Shown here: piece by piece, positions 1-5,981 of the stretch | Numbering within the stretch: position 1 is the stretch's first letter | Layout: each line of letters begins with the position of its first letter | Assembly (NCBI GenBank): GCA_026707335.1 | Contig: JAPOXB010000125.1 | Span: 1-11,261, forward strand | Reading direction: 5' to 3' | DNA from: Chloroflexota bacterium | GTDB taxonomy: Bacteria; Chloroflexota; Dehalococcoidia; Bin125 | Length of the DNA: 11,261 bases | Position numbers and translations under genes: made by a program | Notes under the pieces: generated by a model | Told to the model about the DNA's origin: nothing | Seen by the model: only the letters and a program-made list of their open reading frames with translations | The model's database searches: none

Positions 1-93
1 GGTCGCCGGGGCGGCCGCGGTCGGGGCGGCCTCCGCCTCGGCCGGCGGGGGCGCGGCGGGGTCGGGCGGGGGGGTTGGCTGGTCTGGCGCCAT
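1..93 (-). CDS. rpsK: Probable 30S ribosomal protein S11, N-terminal extension only (3' part outside window)
   Basis: An ATG at 93 opens a frame of 31 codons that runs off the window without a stop. It reads MAPDQPTPPPDPAAPPPAEA and continues with Ala, Pro and Thr. GAGGA lies 4 nt before the ATG, 36 nt after the rpsM stop. The gene after rpsM is almost always rpsK, and S11 commonly has a variable N-terminus before its conserved core, so rpsK is the likely identity. That is inferred from position only, because none of the conserved S11 core lies in the window. Here the extension would be at least 31 residues, Pro/Ala-rich and lacking Lys and Arg, unlike the short basic N-termini usual in S11. 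Confidence 0.55.
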   Translation of the reverse strand, partial: MAPDQPTPPPDPAAPPPAEAEAAPTAAAPAT

Positions 94-129
94 GTGGTCC
101 TCGTGCTTTCGGCGTGCCTGCTGGCGGGC

Positions 130-513
130 CTACTTCTTGAGCGCGGCCCGTCGCCGGCCGGCGACGGTCCGCCGGGCGCCGCGGCGGGTGCGGGCGTTGG
201 TGCGGGTGCGCTGGCCGCGCAAGGGCAGGTTGCGACGGTGGCGCTGGCCGCGGTAGCAGTTGATGTCGATCAGGCGCTGAATGTTCTGCCGCGTCTCGCG
301 GCGCAGGTCCCCCTCGACCAGGTAGTCGCGGTCGATGATCTCGCGCAGGCGGGAGATCTCCGACTCGGTCAGCTCGCGCATGCGCTTCTCCGGGTTGAGC
401 TGGCTCTTGCGCACGATCTCGCGAGCGCGGGTGGGACCGATGCCGTAGATGTAGCGCAGGGCGTACTGGATCTTCTTGTCGTCCGGTACGTCGACGCCGG
501 AGATGCGGGCCAT
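130..513 (-). CDS. rpsM: 30S ribosomal protein S13
   Basis: S13 sits in the 30S head, contacts the P-site tRNA through its basic tail, and forms bridges to L5. The 127-residue product is normal. It starts MARISGVDVPDDKKIQYAL and has the helix-two-turn-helix region with YIYGIGPTRAREI (21-33). It has LVEGDLRRE (65-73) and the signature CYRGQRHRRNLPLRGQRT (86-103), and ends with a basic tail (RRTVAGRRRAALKK). The frame is open 17 codons further upstream. The ATG at MARI is preferred because it gives the family N-terminus and has GAGGAG 7 nt before it. rpsM normally opens the alpha-operon segment, and the probable rpsK follows after 36 nt. Confidence 0.97.
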   Translation of the reverse strand: MARISGVDVPDDKKIQYALRYIYGIGPTRAREIVRKSQLNPEKRMRELTESEISRLREIIDRDYLVEGDLRRETRQNIQRLIDINCYRGQRHRRNLPLRGQRTRTNARTRRGARRTVAGRRRAALKK

Positions 514-614
514 CCTGGTTCTCCTCGTTCCCGTTCCGCTCGTTCCGACCTTGCCGGTTCTCACCCCGGCGGCCCCGGACGGCGCATGCGCCCGGCCGGG
601 CCACCCCGCCGGGG
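514..614 (-). other. Intergenic gap map-rpsM without infA or rpmJ
   Basis: This 101-nt gap is the largest in the window. In many bacteria the map-rpsM interval carries infA and rpmJ, and neither fits here: the only ATG I see in the gap on this strand opens a frame of about eight codons (MRRPGPPG). The map-proximal half is a GC-rich inverted repeat. The rpsM-proximal half is purine-rich (GGAACGAGCGGAACGGGAA) and ends in the rpsM Shine-Dalgarno sequence. I see no convincing -35/-10 pair. Confidence 0.75.
521..526 (-). promoter_or_regulatory. Shine-Dalgarno sequence for rpsM
   Basis: On the minus strand this reads GAGGAG, 7 nt before the ATG at 513. It decides the start in favour of MARISG over the in-frame ATG at 564, which has no family support. 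Confidence 0.65.
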
Positions 615-615
615 T
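563..615 (-). repeat. GC-rich inverted repeat (hairpin) just after map
   Basis: Bases 563-572 and 606-615 are perfectly complementary over 10 bp, giving a stem around a 33-nt interior. That interior contains two more palindromes, at 581-592 (GGCGCATGCGCC) and 591-600 (CCCGGCCGGG), and GGCCC (571-575) can also pair with GGGCC (598-602). Base 615 is the last base of the map stop codon. On the transcript no U-run follows, so this is not a classic intrinsic terminator. It may be an attenuator, an RNA-processing or protein-binding structure, or simply a stable fold. Confidence 0.55.
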
Positions 616-1388
616 CAGGTCCAGGCGGTCAGCACGTCTGCCGGCTCTCCGTCCCGGAGGGCCATCGTGTGTTCGAAGTGGGCGGAAAGTTTGCCATCCT
701 TTGTGGACACGGTCCAGCCGTCGGGTAACTCTACGGTCTCCGGGCTGCCGATGGTGGCCATCGGCTCCAGCGCGACGACCATTCCCTTGCGCATGATCAT
801 GCCGTTGCCCGGCCGGCCGTAGTTCGGCATGCTGGGCGGCTCGTGCATCGCGCGGCCGATGCCGTGCCCGACGTACTGCCGCACGACACCATACCCCGCG
901 CTCTCGATGACCGCCTGGATGGCGGCGCCGATGTCGCCCTTGCGGACGCCGACGCGGGCGGTGTCGATGCCGACCGCGAGCGCCTCCCGGGTGACGTCCA
1001 GCAGGCGCTGGGCCTCCGCCGACACCGTACCGACGGGGACGGTGATCGCGGAGTCCCCCACCCAGCCGTCGACCGTCGCGCCGTGGTCGATGGAGAGGAT
1101 GTCGCCGTCTTCCAGGATACGATCGGTGGCGAATCCGTGGACGATCTGTTCGTTCACGGATGCACAGATGGCGTGCGGGAAGCCGTGGTAGCCGACGAAG
1201 GTGGGGACGACGCCGAGGCGTCCGTACTTCTCGACGACGTGGCGGTTCAGGGCGGAGAGGCGCAGGCCGGGCCGCACCATCCCGGCGAGTTCCTGCAGGG
1301 TCTCGGCGACGAGGCGGCCCGCCGCGCGCATCTGCTCGATCTCCGCTGGGCTCTTGAGGATGACTTGGCTGGAGCGCCCATCGAGCAT
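615..1388 (-). CDS. map: Methionine aminopeptidase, type I
   Basis: Map removes the initiator methionine from nascent proteins after deformylation, using a dinuclear metal centre. The 257-residue product has the usual type Ia length with no N-terminal extension. All five expected metal ligands are visible: D101 (SIDHG), D112 (VGDSA), H175 (YVGHGIG), E208 (ALEPM) and E239 (HFEHTM). H84 (IVHG) matches the substrate-contacting histidine. The fold markers GFPHAICASVNE (69-80) and GHGIGRAMHEPP (174-185) are intact. The start shares one base with the adk stop and follows GGAGGTGGACTG, a strong Shine-Dalgarno sequence. It is the last gene before the 101-nt gap where infA and rpmJ would usually sit. 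Confidence 0.98.
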   Translation of the reverse strand: MLDGRSSQVILKSPAEIEQMRAAGRLVAETLQELAGMVRPGLRLSALNRHVVEKYGRLGVVPTFVGYHGFPHAICASVNEQIVHGFATDRILEDGDILSIDHGATVDGWVGDSAITVPVGTVSAEAQRLLDVTREALAVGIDTARVGVRKGDIGAAIQAVIESAGYGVVRQYVGHGIGRAMHEPPSMPNYGRPGNGMIMRKGMVVALEPMATIGSPETVELPDGWTVSTKDGKLSAHFEHTMALRDGEPADVLTAWT

Positions 1389-2050
1389 CAGTCCACCTCC
1401 GGCGAAGCAGTCGGTAGGGCGGCGAGCAGGTCGGCGCCGACGTCGGCGGGCGCCCGCGCGCCGTCGATGCGGACGAGGCGGCCGGCCGACTCGTAGAAGG
1501 CGATCAGCGGGGCCGTCTGGCGCTCGTAGACGGTGAGCCGCCGGTCGATGGCGGCCGGCGTGTCGTCGTCGCGCTGGGTCAGGGCGGCGCCACAGCCGTC
1601 GCAGACGCCGGCGGCGGCGGGCGGGTTGTTGGTCTCGTGGTAGACGGCGCCGTCGGCGGCGCAGGTCCAGCGCCCGCCCAGGCGGGCGCGGACCTCGTCG
1701 GGCGGTACGTCGATGAGGAGGGCCGCGTCGACGGCTTGGTCCCGCTCGGCCAGGGCGTCGTCGAGGGCGCGGGCCTGTTCGGTGGTGCGGGGGAACCCGT
1801 CGAGCACGGAGCCCGCGGCCGCGTCGGGCCGGTCGAGGCGCTCGCGCAGCATGGCGATGGTGACCTCATCGGGGACGAGTTCGCCGCGGTCCATGTAGCT
1901 CTTGGCGAGCAGGCCCAACTCCGTGCCGCCGCGCACGTTCTCGCGGAACATGTCGCCGGTGGCGACGTGCACGAGGCCGGTCGCCTCGACGAGACGGGCG
2001 GCCTGGGTGCCTTTGCCGGCGCCGGGGGGGCCGAGCAGGATGATGTGCAT
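1388..2050 (-). CDS. adk: Adenylate kinase, long-LID metal-binding type
   Basis: Adenylate kinase interconverts ATP plus AMP and two ADP in the cytoplasm. The 220-residue product has the P-loop GPPGAGKGT (7-15), the AMP-binding segment TGDMFRENV (31-39), VLDGFPRT (82-89), and the RRLTVYERQTAPLIAFY end region (170-186). The LID (about 125-163) is the long form, with C130, D133, C150 and C153. Zinc-binding LIDs usually have four Cys, or Asp at the fourth place as in B. subtilis. Here Asp takes the second place, so metal binding is likely but the ligand order is uncommon. It sits between secY and map as in many bacteria, starts 2 nt after secY with no clear Shine-Dalgarno sequence, and overlaps the map start by one base (TGATG). 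Confidence 0.97.
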   Translation of the reverse strand: MHIILLGPPGAGKGTQAARLVEATGLVHVATGDMFRENVRGGTELGLLAKSYMDRGELVPDEVTIAMLRERLDRPDAAAGSVLDGFPRTTEQARALDDALAERDQAVDAALLIDVPPDEVRARLGGRWTCAADGAVYHETNNPPAAAGVCDGCGAALTQRDDDTPAAIDRRLTVYERQTAPLIAFYESAGRLVRIDGARAPADVGADLLAALPTASPEVD

Positions 2051-2052
2051 CG

Positions 2053-3804
2053 CTAGCGGATGAACCCTTCGTAGTTGCGCATGAGGAGTTGCGACTCGAC
2101 CTGCTTCATCGTGTCGAGCGCGACGCCGACGACGATCAGCAGGCCGGTGCTGGAGATGGTGAGGGCCTGGCTGTCCGGGATGAACTCGGTGGTCAGGAAG
2201 GGCACGATGGCGATGAAGCCCAGGAAGAGCGCGCCGGCGAAGGTGATACGGATCAGCACCTTGTTGACGTACTCCTGCGTCGGGCGGCCGGGACGGATGC
2301 CGGGCACGAAGCCGCCCTGCTTCTGCAGGTTCTCCGAGATGTTCTGCTGCTGGAAGGTGACCACGGTGTAGAAGAACGTGAATCCCATGACCAGCAGGAA
2401 GGACAGCGCCCAGTAGAGCGGGCGGCCGGGCGAGAAGTTCTCCTCGACCCAGGAGGCGGCGCGCACGACGAAGCCCGGGCGCTGACCGGCGATCTGCCCC
2501 TCGACCGCGTCGACGGTGAGCGGATCGTCGGGGCCGTCGAGATGGGTGCGGACCTCCGTCAGGCCGATGAGGCCGCCCTCGACGTCCTGGAGCACGATGA
2601 GCTCGGTGCCGATCTGGTTGTTCTCGATGCTCCAGGTGGGCACGATCTGGCCGCTGCCGGGGTCGGTCTGCGCCTCGATGCGGGTGAGCACATTCGCGTC
2701 GCTGGTGCGGTTGATGTCGTCGACGACGTCCTGGAAGGTGTCCTCCTCGGCGTTCCAGGCGATCTCGCCGGCGTTGACGAGGATGCGCCCCTCGGGGGCG
2801 ATGCCGGGGAAGGCTTCGGCGAGCGGCAGCTCGTCGGCCTCGTCCACGGAGAAGGGCAGCTCGACGCGGGTGCGCGTGGCGGTATCGTCGCCGGCAGTGC
2901 CCGTCAGCCAGCCGGCGATGACGGAGGGGAAGATGATGATCGAAAAGGCGAAGATGAGCGGGATCATGCCGGCGCTGTTGACGCGCAGGGGGATATGACT
3001 CTGGCCGCTCTGGCGGTACATGCGTCCGCCGCGGAAGACGGACCGGGCGTACTGCACGGGGATGCGCCGCTGCGCTTCCTGGAAGAAGACGATCAGCGCG
3101 ACCAGCACCACCGCAATGGCGATGACGATGATGATGCCGCTGGCGCCGGTGTCGCTGGCGCGGATGGAGTTGAAGAGGGTGGGGAAGCTGGCGATGATGC
3201 CGCCGAAGATGATCAGCGAGATGCCGTTGCCAATGCCGCGCTCCGTGATCAACTCGCCCAGCCAGATGAGGAACATCGTGCCGGCGGTCATGGAGATGAC
3301 GGCCGAGAGGGTGGGCAGGGCGTCGCTGCCGGTGAAGCCGATACCGGAGATGGCATTGGCGTTCTCCAGCAGCAGCAACTGGCCGTAGCCCTGCACGATC
3401 GACATCGGCAGGGCGAACCAGTAGGTGTAGACGCCGATCTTGTTGCGGCCCGACTCGCCCTCCTTGGACAGCTGCTGCAGGCGGGGGACCATGGGCGTCA
3501 GCAGTTGCATGACGATGGAGGCGGTGATGTAGGGGTAGACGCCCAGCGCGACGATGCTGAGGTTCTCCAGGCCGCCGCCGCTGAACAGGTTGAGGAAGCC
3601 CAGGACGGGATTGTTCTGCAGGGCGTTGTCGAGTTGGACGAGGTTGACGTTGGGAACGGGAACGTGCGCGAGGAAGCGGAAGACGATCAGCATCGCCAGG
3701 GTGAAGGCGAGCTTGCGGCGGACGTCCGGCTGACGCCAGGCGTCGACGAGGGCCTGGAGCAGGCGCGGCCTAGTTGGACTCTGCGCCGTCGGGGCTCGCT
3801 GCAT
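2053..3804 (-). CDS. secY: Protein translocase channel subunit SecY with large TM7-TM8 loop insert
   Basis: SecY is the membrane pore of the Sec translocon. By eye it has ten membrane segments, roughly at residues 33-50, 85-105, 126-147, 165-186, 192-212, 222-241, 276-298, 460-482, 514-537 and 545-562. Family marks include the plug region FSGGGLENLSIVALGVYPYI (74-93), RRIPVQYARSV in the C4 loop (246-256), and GGFVPGIRPGRPT in the C5 loop (497-509). The product is 583 residues where the family usually has about 430-450. Nearly all the excess is one stretch at about 302-450 between TM7 and TM8, on the extracytoplasmic side. It is polar and acidic, lacks Cys, and does not look like membrane. The ATG chosen overlaps rplO by 35 nt but has GAGGAG just upstream. 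A CTG at 3762 would give a shorter, more usual N-terminus. SecY is certain; the insert is unexplained. Confidence 0.96.
   Translation of the reverse strand: MQRAPTAQSPTRPRLLQALVDAWRQPDVRRKLAFTLAMLIVFRFLAHVPVPNVNLVQLDNALQNNPVLGFLNLFSGGGLENLSIVALGVYPYITASIVMQLLTPMVPRLQQLSKEGESGRNKIGVYTYWFALPMSIVQGYGQLLLLENANAISGIGFTGSDALPTLSAVISMTAGTMFLIWLGELITERGIGNGISLIIFGGIIASFPTLFNSIRASDTGASGIIIVIAIAVVLVALIVFFQEAQRRIPVQYARSVFRGGRMYRQSGQSHIPLRVNSAGMIPLIFAFSIIIFPSVIAGWLTGTAGDDTATRTRVELPFSVDEADELPLAEAFPGIAPEGRILVNAGEIAWNAEEDTFQDVVDDINRTSDANVLTRIEAQTDPGSGQIVPTWSIENNQIGTELIVLQDVEGGLIGLTEVRTHLDGPDDPLTVDAVEGQIAGQRPGFVVRAASWVEENFSPGRPLYWALSFLLVMGFTFFYTVVTFQQQNISENLQKQGGFVPGIRPGRPTQEYVNKVLIRITFAGALFLGFIAIVPFLTTEFIPDSQALTISSTGLLIVVGVALDTMKQVESQLLMRNYEGFIR
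2551..2793 (-). other. Candidate flagellin/hook 'IN'-like domain inside the SecY insert
   Basis: Codons for SecY residues about 338-418, in the extracytoplasmic TM7-TM8 insert, follow a pattern I associate with the flagellin hook IN motif of FliD/FlgL-type proteins. There is a strand pair around ILVNAGEIAWN (341-351), then DTFQDVVDDINRT (355-367) resembling the 'T-L-Q-D-V-V-D-A-I-N' helix. Strands around VLTRIE and GQIVPTWSI follow, then GTELIVLQDVEGGLIGL (399-415) resembling the closing strand and turn. This is an eye-level resemblance with no search behind it. The motif is found in surface and hook proteins generally, so it would imply a small beta-alpha fold and not flagellar function. Another insert fold is quite possible. 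Confidence 0.42.
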
Positions 3805-4255
3805 TCAGCTCCTCGATGGTTCCACCCGCGGCTTCGATCTTGCGGCGCGCGGCGGCCGAGACTTTGGGCGCGCGCACCGTGAGGGCGTGGCCGACGTCGC
3901 CGTCCGCCAGGACCTTGAACGGCTCATCGGCGCGCTTCAGCAGCCGCGCGGCCACGAGCGCCGCCGGCTCGACGGTCGCGCCGGCCGGGAAGCGGTCGGC
4001 GAGCGCGCCGACGTTGATCGCGGTGTACTCGATGCGGAAGGGATTGCGGAAGCCCGGCTTGCGCGCCAGCTTGCGGATGAGCGACATCTGGCCGCCCTCG
4101 AAGCCGGGGCGCAGGTCGTTGCCCGAGCGGGCCTTCTGGCCCTTGAGGCCCTTGCCGGCGTACGTGCCGCCGCCCGCCGCGTTGCCGCGGCCGATGCGCT
4201 TGCGGTTGCGGGTGGCCCCTTCCGGGGGTCGGAGATCGTTGGCGCGCAGCGGCAT
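3770..4255 (-). CDS. rplO: 50S ribosomal protein L15
   Basis: L15 is a late-assembly large-subunit protein with a long basic N-terminal arm threading into 23S rRNA. The 161-residue product shows the Gly-rich arm with GRGNAAGGGTYAGKG (22-36) and LKGQKARSG (37-45), then GFEGGQMSLIRKLARKPGF (51-69), and a globular C-terminal domain with GATVEPAALVAARLL (95-109). Length is slightly above the usual 145-150, with a short polar end. Its last codons do double duty: the IEEL codons carry GAGGAG, the probable Shine-Dalgarno sequence for secY, whose start lies 35 nt inside this gene. It starts 3 nt after the rpmD stop. Confidence 0.97.
   Translation of the reverse strand: MPLRANDLRPPEGATRNRKRIGRGNAAGGGTYAGKGLKGQKARSGNDLRPGFEGGQMSLIRKLARKPGFRNPFRIEYTAINVGALADRFPAGATVEPAALVAARLLKRADEPFKVLADGDVGHALTVRAPKVSAAARRKIEAAGGTIEELNAASPDGAESN
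3809..3814 (-). promoter_or_regulatory. Shine-Dalgarno sequence for secY inside rplO
   Basis: On the minus strand this reads GAGGAG, 4 nt before the ATG at 3804. It lies within the IEEL codons of rplO and supports the longer SecY start, which overlaps the end of rplO by 35 nt and would couple the two genes. Confidence 0.6.
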
Positions 4256-4258
4256 GAC

Positions 4259-4441
4259 TCAGTCGACCTCACTCACCGCCACCAGATGCGCCACCTTGCG
4301 GAGCATACCACGCACATCGGGCGTATCCGGCTTCTCCACGCTCTGTCCCAGGCGGCGCAGGCCCAGCGATCGGACCGTGTGCATCTGGTCCGATCGGTAG
4401 CCGATGGCGCTCTTGACGTAGGTGATCCGCAGCGTCGACAT
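4259..4441 (-). CDS. rpmD: 50S ribosomal protein L30
   Basis: L30 is a small large-subunit protein with a beta-alpha-beta fold that binds 23S rRNA. The 60-residue product has the normal bacterial length. It starts with LRITYVKSAIGY (4-15), followed by the helix with TVRSLGLRRLGQSV (22-35) and the conserved PDVRGMLRKVAHLV (41-54). It lies between rpsE and rplO, exactly where rpmD sits in the spc operon. The 14-nt gap after rpsE contains GGAG about 8 nt before the ATG. It is followed after 3 nt by rplO. No anomaly is seen. Confidence 0.97.
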   Translation of the reverse strand: MSTLRITYVKSAIGYRSDQMHTVRSLGLRRLGQSVEKPDTPDVRGMLRKVAHLVAVSEVD

Positions 4442-4455
4442 GGCGGTGCTCCGGG

Positions 4456-5043
4456 CTATTCCGCCGCCGGCGAGGCCGCGGGCGGCGCCGTGGGGGCGGG
4501 GGGCAGGCGGCCGGCCAGCGCGAGACGCTCGCGCCGGACCTCCACCGGGTCGCGCAGCAGCTGCAGCGCTTCGATGGTGGCGCGCACGACGTTGACGACG
4601 TTGTTCGACCCCAGCGACTTGGTGAGCACGTTGCGCACGCCGGCCGCCTCCAGGATCGCGCGCACGCCGCCGCCGGCGATCACGCCGGTGCCGGGCGCGG
4701 CCGGCTTGAGCATCACGCGGGAGGCGCCGAAATCGTGCGTGATGGGATGGGGCAGCGTGCCCTCGCGCAGGGGGACGGTGATCATGTTGCGCCGGGCGAT
4801 GGTCGCGCCCTTGCGGATCGCCTCCGGCACCTCGTTGGCGCGGCCGATGCCGACGCCCACCTTGCCCTTCTGGTCGCCGGCGACGATGACGGCGGTGAAG
4901 GAGAAGCGCCGGCCGCCCCGGACGACCTTGGCGACGCGGTTGATGGAGACCACCTTCTCGACGACGTCGTCGCCGGGGCGATCGTCGCGGCGGCGCCGAT
5001 CCGCGCGGTCGCGCCCGCCGCCGCCTCCTCGATGCTGGACCAT
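4456..5043 (-). CDS. rpsE: 30S ribosomal protein S5
   Basis: S5 lies at the mRNA entry site beside S3 and S4 and affects decoding accuracy. The core is complete: the dsRBD-like N-terminal domain with VVSINRVAKVVRGGRRFSF (31-49), DQKGKVGVGIGRANEVPEAI (57-76), then the C-terminal domain with GTGVIAGGGVRAILEAAG (118-135) and LTKSLGSNNVVNVVRAT (140-156). The product is 195 residues where many family members have about 165-170. The extra length comes from a Gly/Arg/Asp-rich N-terminus (1-25) and a Pro/Ala-rich end (180-195). The start is supported by AGGGAGG just upstream, inside an 10-nt gap after rplR. The frame is open for about 100 codons before this, where it overlaps rplR, so the upstream starts are rejected. 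Confidence 0.97.
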   Translation of the reverse strand: MVQHRGGGGGRDRADRRRRDDRPGDDVVEKVVSINRVAKVVRGGRRFSFTAVIVAGDQKGKVGVGIGRANEVPEAIRKGATIARRNMITVPLREGTLPHPITHDFGASRVMLKPAAPGTGVIAGGGVRAILEAAGVRNVLTKSLGSNNVVNVVRATIEALQLLRDPVEVRRERLALAGRLPPAPTAPPAASPAAE

Positions 5044-5053
5044 GGGCGCCTCC

Positions 5054-5422
5054 CTAGAAGGCCAGGCCGCCCTCACGGGCGGCGTCGGCCAGCGCTCGCA
5101 CGCGGCCGTGATAGCGGAAGCCTCCGCGGTCGAAGACGACCTGCGTGACCCCGGCGGATGTGGCGCGCTCGGCGACGCGCGCGCCCACGCTCTTGGCGCG
5201 GGCGGTCTTGTCGCCGCCGCCGCGCAAGTCGGCTTCGAGGTCGGAGGCGGCGGCGAGGGTGCGCTGCGCGTCGTCGTCGATGACCTGGCAGTAGATGTGG
5301 TTGTTCGACCGGAAGACGGCCAGGCGGGGGCGCTGCGCCGTGCCGCGCACATGCTTGCGCACGCGGGCGTGCCGGCGGATGCGGGCGGCGCGAGGGTTGA
5401 GGCGGCTGCGTCGGGTTCCCAT
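5054..5422 (-). CDS. rplR: 50S ribosomal protein L18
   Basis: L18 binds 5S rRNA together with L5 and anchors it in the central protuberance. The 122-residue product matches the family in length and layout. It has a basic N-terminus (residues 4-32, many Arg), RPRLAVFRSNNHIYCQVIDD (31-50), a central helix around KTARAKSVGARVAERA (72-87) and the conserved end VVFDRGGFRYHGRVRALAD (95-113). The start follows GGAG within TAGGAGCGACGC, which overlaps the rplF stop, and the intergenic gap is 9 nt. Two other frames are open through this region, but only this one encodes a recognisable protein. Confidence 0.97.
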   Translation of the reverse strand: MGTRRSRLNPRAARIRRHARVRKHVRGTAQRPRLAVFRSNNHIYCQVIDDDAQRTLAAASDLEADLRGGGDKTARAKSVGARVAERATSAGVTQVVFDRGGFRYHGRVRALADAAREGGLAF

Positions 5423-5431
5423 GCGTCGCTC

Positions 5432-5977
5432 CTACGCGCCCACGCCGGCGGCGCCCTTGCCGGCCTTGCGGCGGACCCACTCGCCCTGGTAGCGGATGCC
5501 CTTGCCCTTGTAGGGCTCGGGCGGCCGGATCTTGCGGATCTCGGCGGCCTGCTGACCGACCGCCTGCTTGCTGATGCCGCTCACCTTCACCAACTGGCCC
5601 TCGACCTCGAGGGTGATGCCGGGGTGGGGCTCGACGACGACGGGGTGTGAGAAGCCGACCCGCAGGTTGACGTTCTTGCCCGCCATCTCGGCGCGATAGC
5701 CGGTGCCCTGGATCTCCAGCACCTTGCTGAAGCCCTCCGAGACGCCGACGACCATGTTGTTGATCAGCGCGCGCGTCAGGCCGTGCTGGGCGCGCATCTC
5801 CTTCTTGTCGTTGGGGCGCGTGACGACGACCGCGTCGTCCGCGACGCGCACGCCGATGGGGTCCGGCGCCCGCCAGTCGAGTTCGCCCTTGGGCCCCTTC
5901 ACGGAGACCAGGGCGCCATCGACGTCGACGGTGACGCCGCTGGGGATGGGGATCGGCAGTCGTCCGACTCGGCTCAT
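5432..5977 (-). CDS. rplF: 50S ribosomal protein L6
   Basis: L6 is a two-domain protein on the large subunit near the factor-binding site and the sarcin-ricin loop, important for elongation-factor function. The 181-residue product has the usual length. It starts MSRVGRLPIPIPSGV and includes the strand VSVKGPKGEL (24-33), the HGLTRALINNMVVGVSEGF segment (65-83), EIQGTGYRA (88-96), and the signature PEPYKGKGIRY (153-163) near the C-terminus. It starts 4 nt after the rpsH stop with no clear Shine-Dalgarno sequence, so it probably relies on translational coupling. It ends TAG, with TAGGAG serving rplR. Nothing unusual is seen. Confidence 0.98.
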   Translation of the reverse strand: MSRVGRLPIPIPSGVTVDVDGALVSVKGPKGELDWRAPDPIGVRVADDAVVVTRPNDKKEMRAQHGLTRALINNMVVGVSEGFSKVLEIQGTGYRAEMAGKNVNLRVGFSHPVVVEPHPGITLEVEGQLVKVSGISKQAVGQQAAEIRKIRPPEPYKGKGIRYQGEWVRRKAGKGAAGVGA

Positions 5978-5981
5978 GGCG

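Noticed and set aside
514..614. Possible rpmJ or infA in the map-rpsM gap
   Set aside because: All I find is an eight-codon frame with no Cys motif or IF1-like sequence.
563..615. Intrinsic transcription terminator after map
   Set aside because: The hairpin is strong but no T-run follows it on the minus strand, and rpsM follows directly in the same direction.
94..822. 242-codon + strand frame at the left end
   Set aside because: It is antisense to rpsM and the end of map, with no family match; rpsM is unmistakable on the other strand.
2089..3882. 597-codon open frame on the + strand
   Set aside because: It is exactly antisense to secY, is Asp/Glu/Gly/Val-biased as expected from the complement of GC-rich hydrophobic codons, and has no recognisable domain.
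3887..5650. 587-codon open frame on the + strand
   Set aside because: It is antisense across rplO, rpmD, rpsE, rplR and rplF; it spans several real genes and junctions and has no family features. It is a GC-rich shadow.
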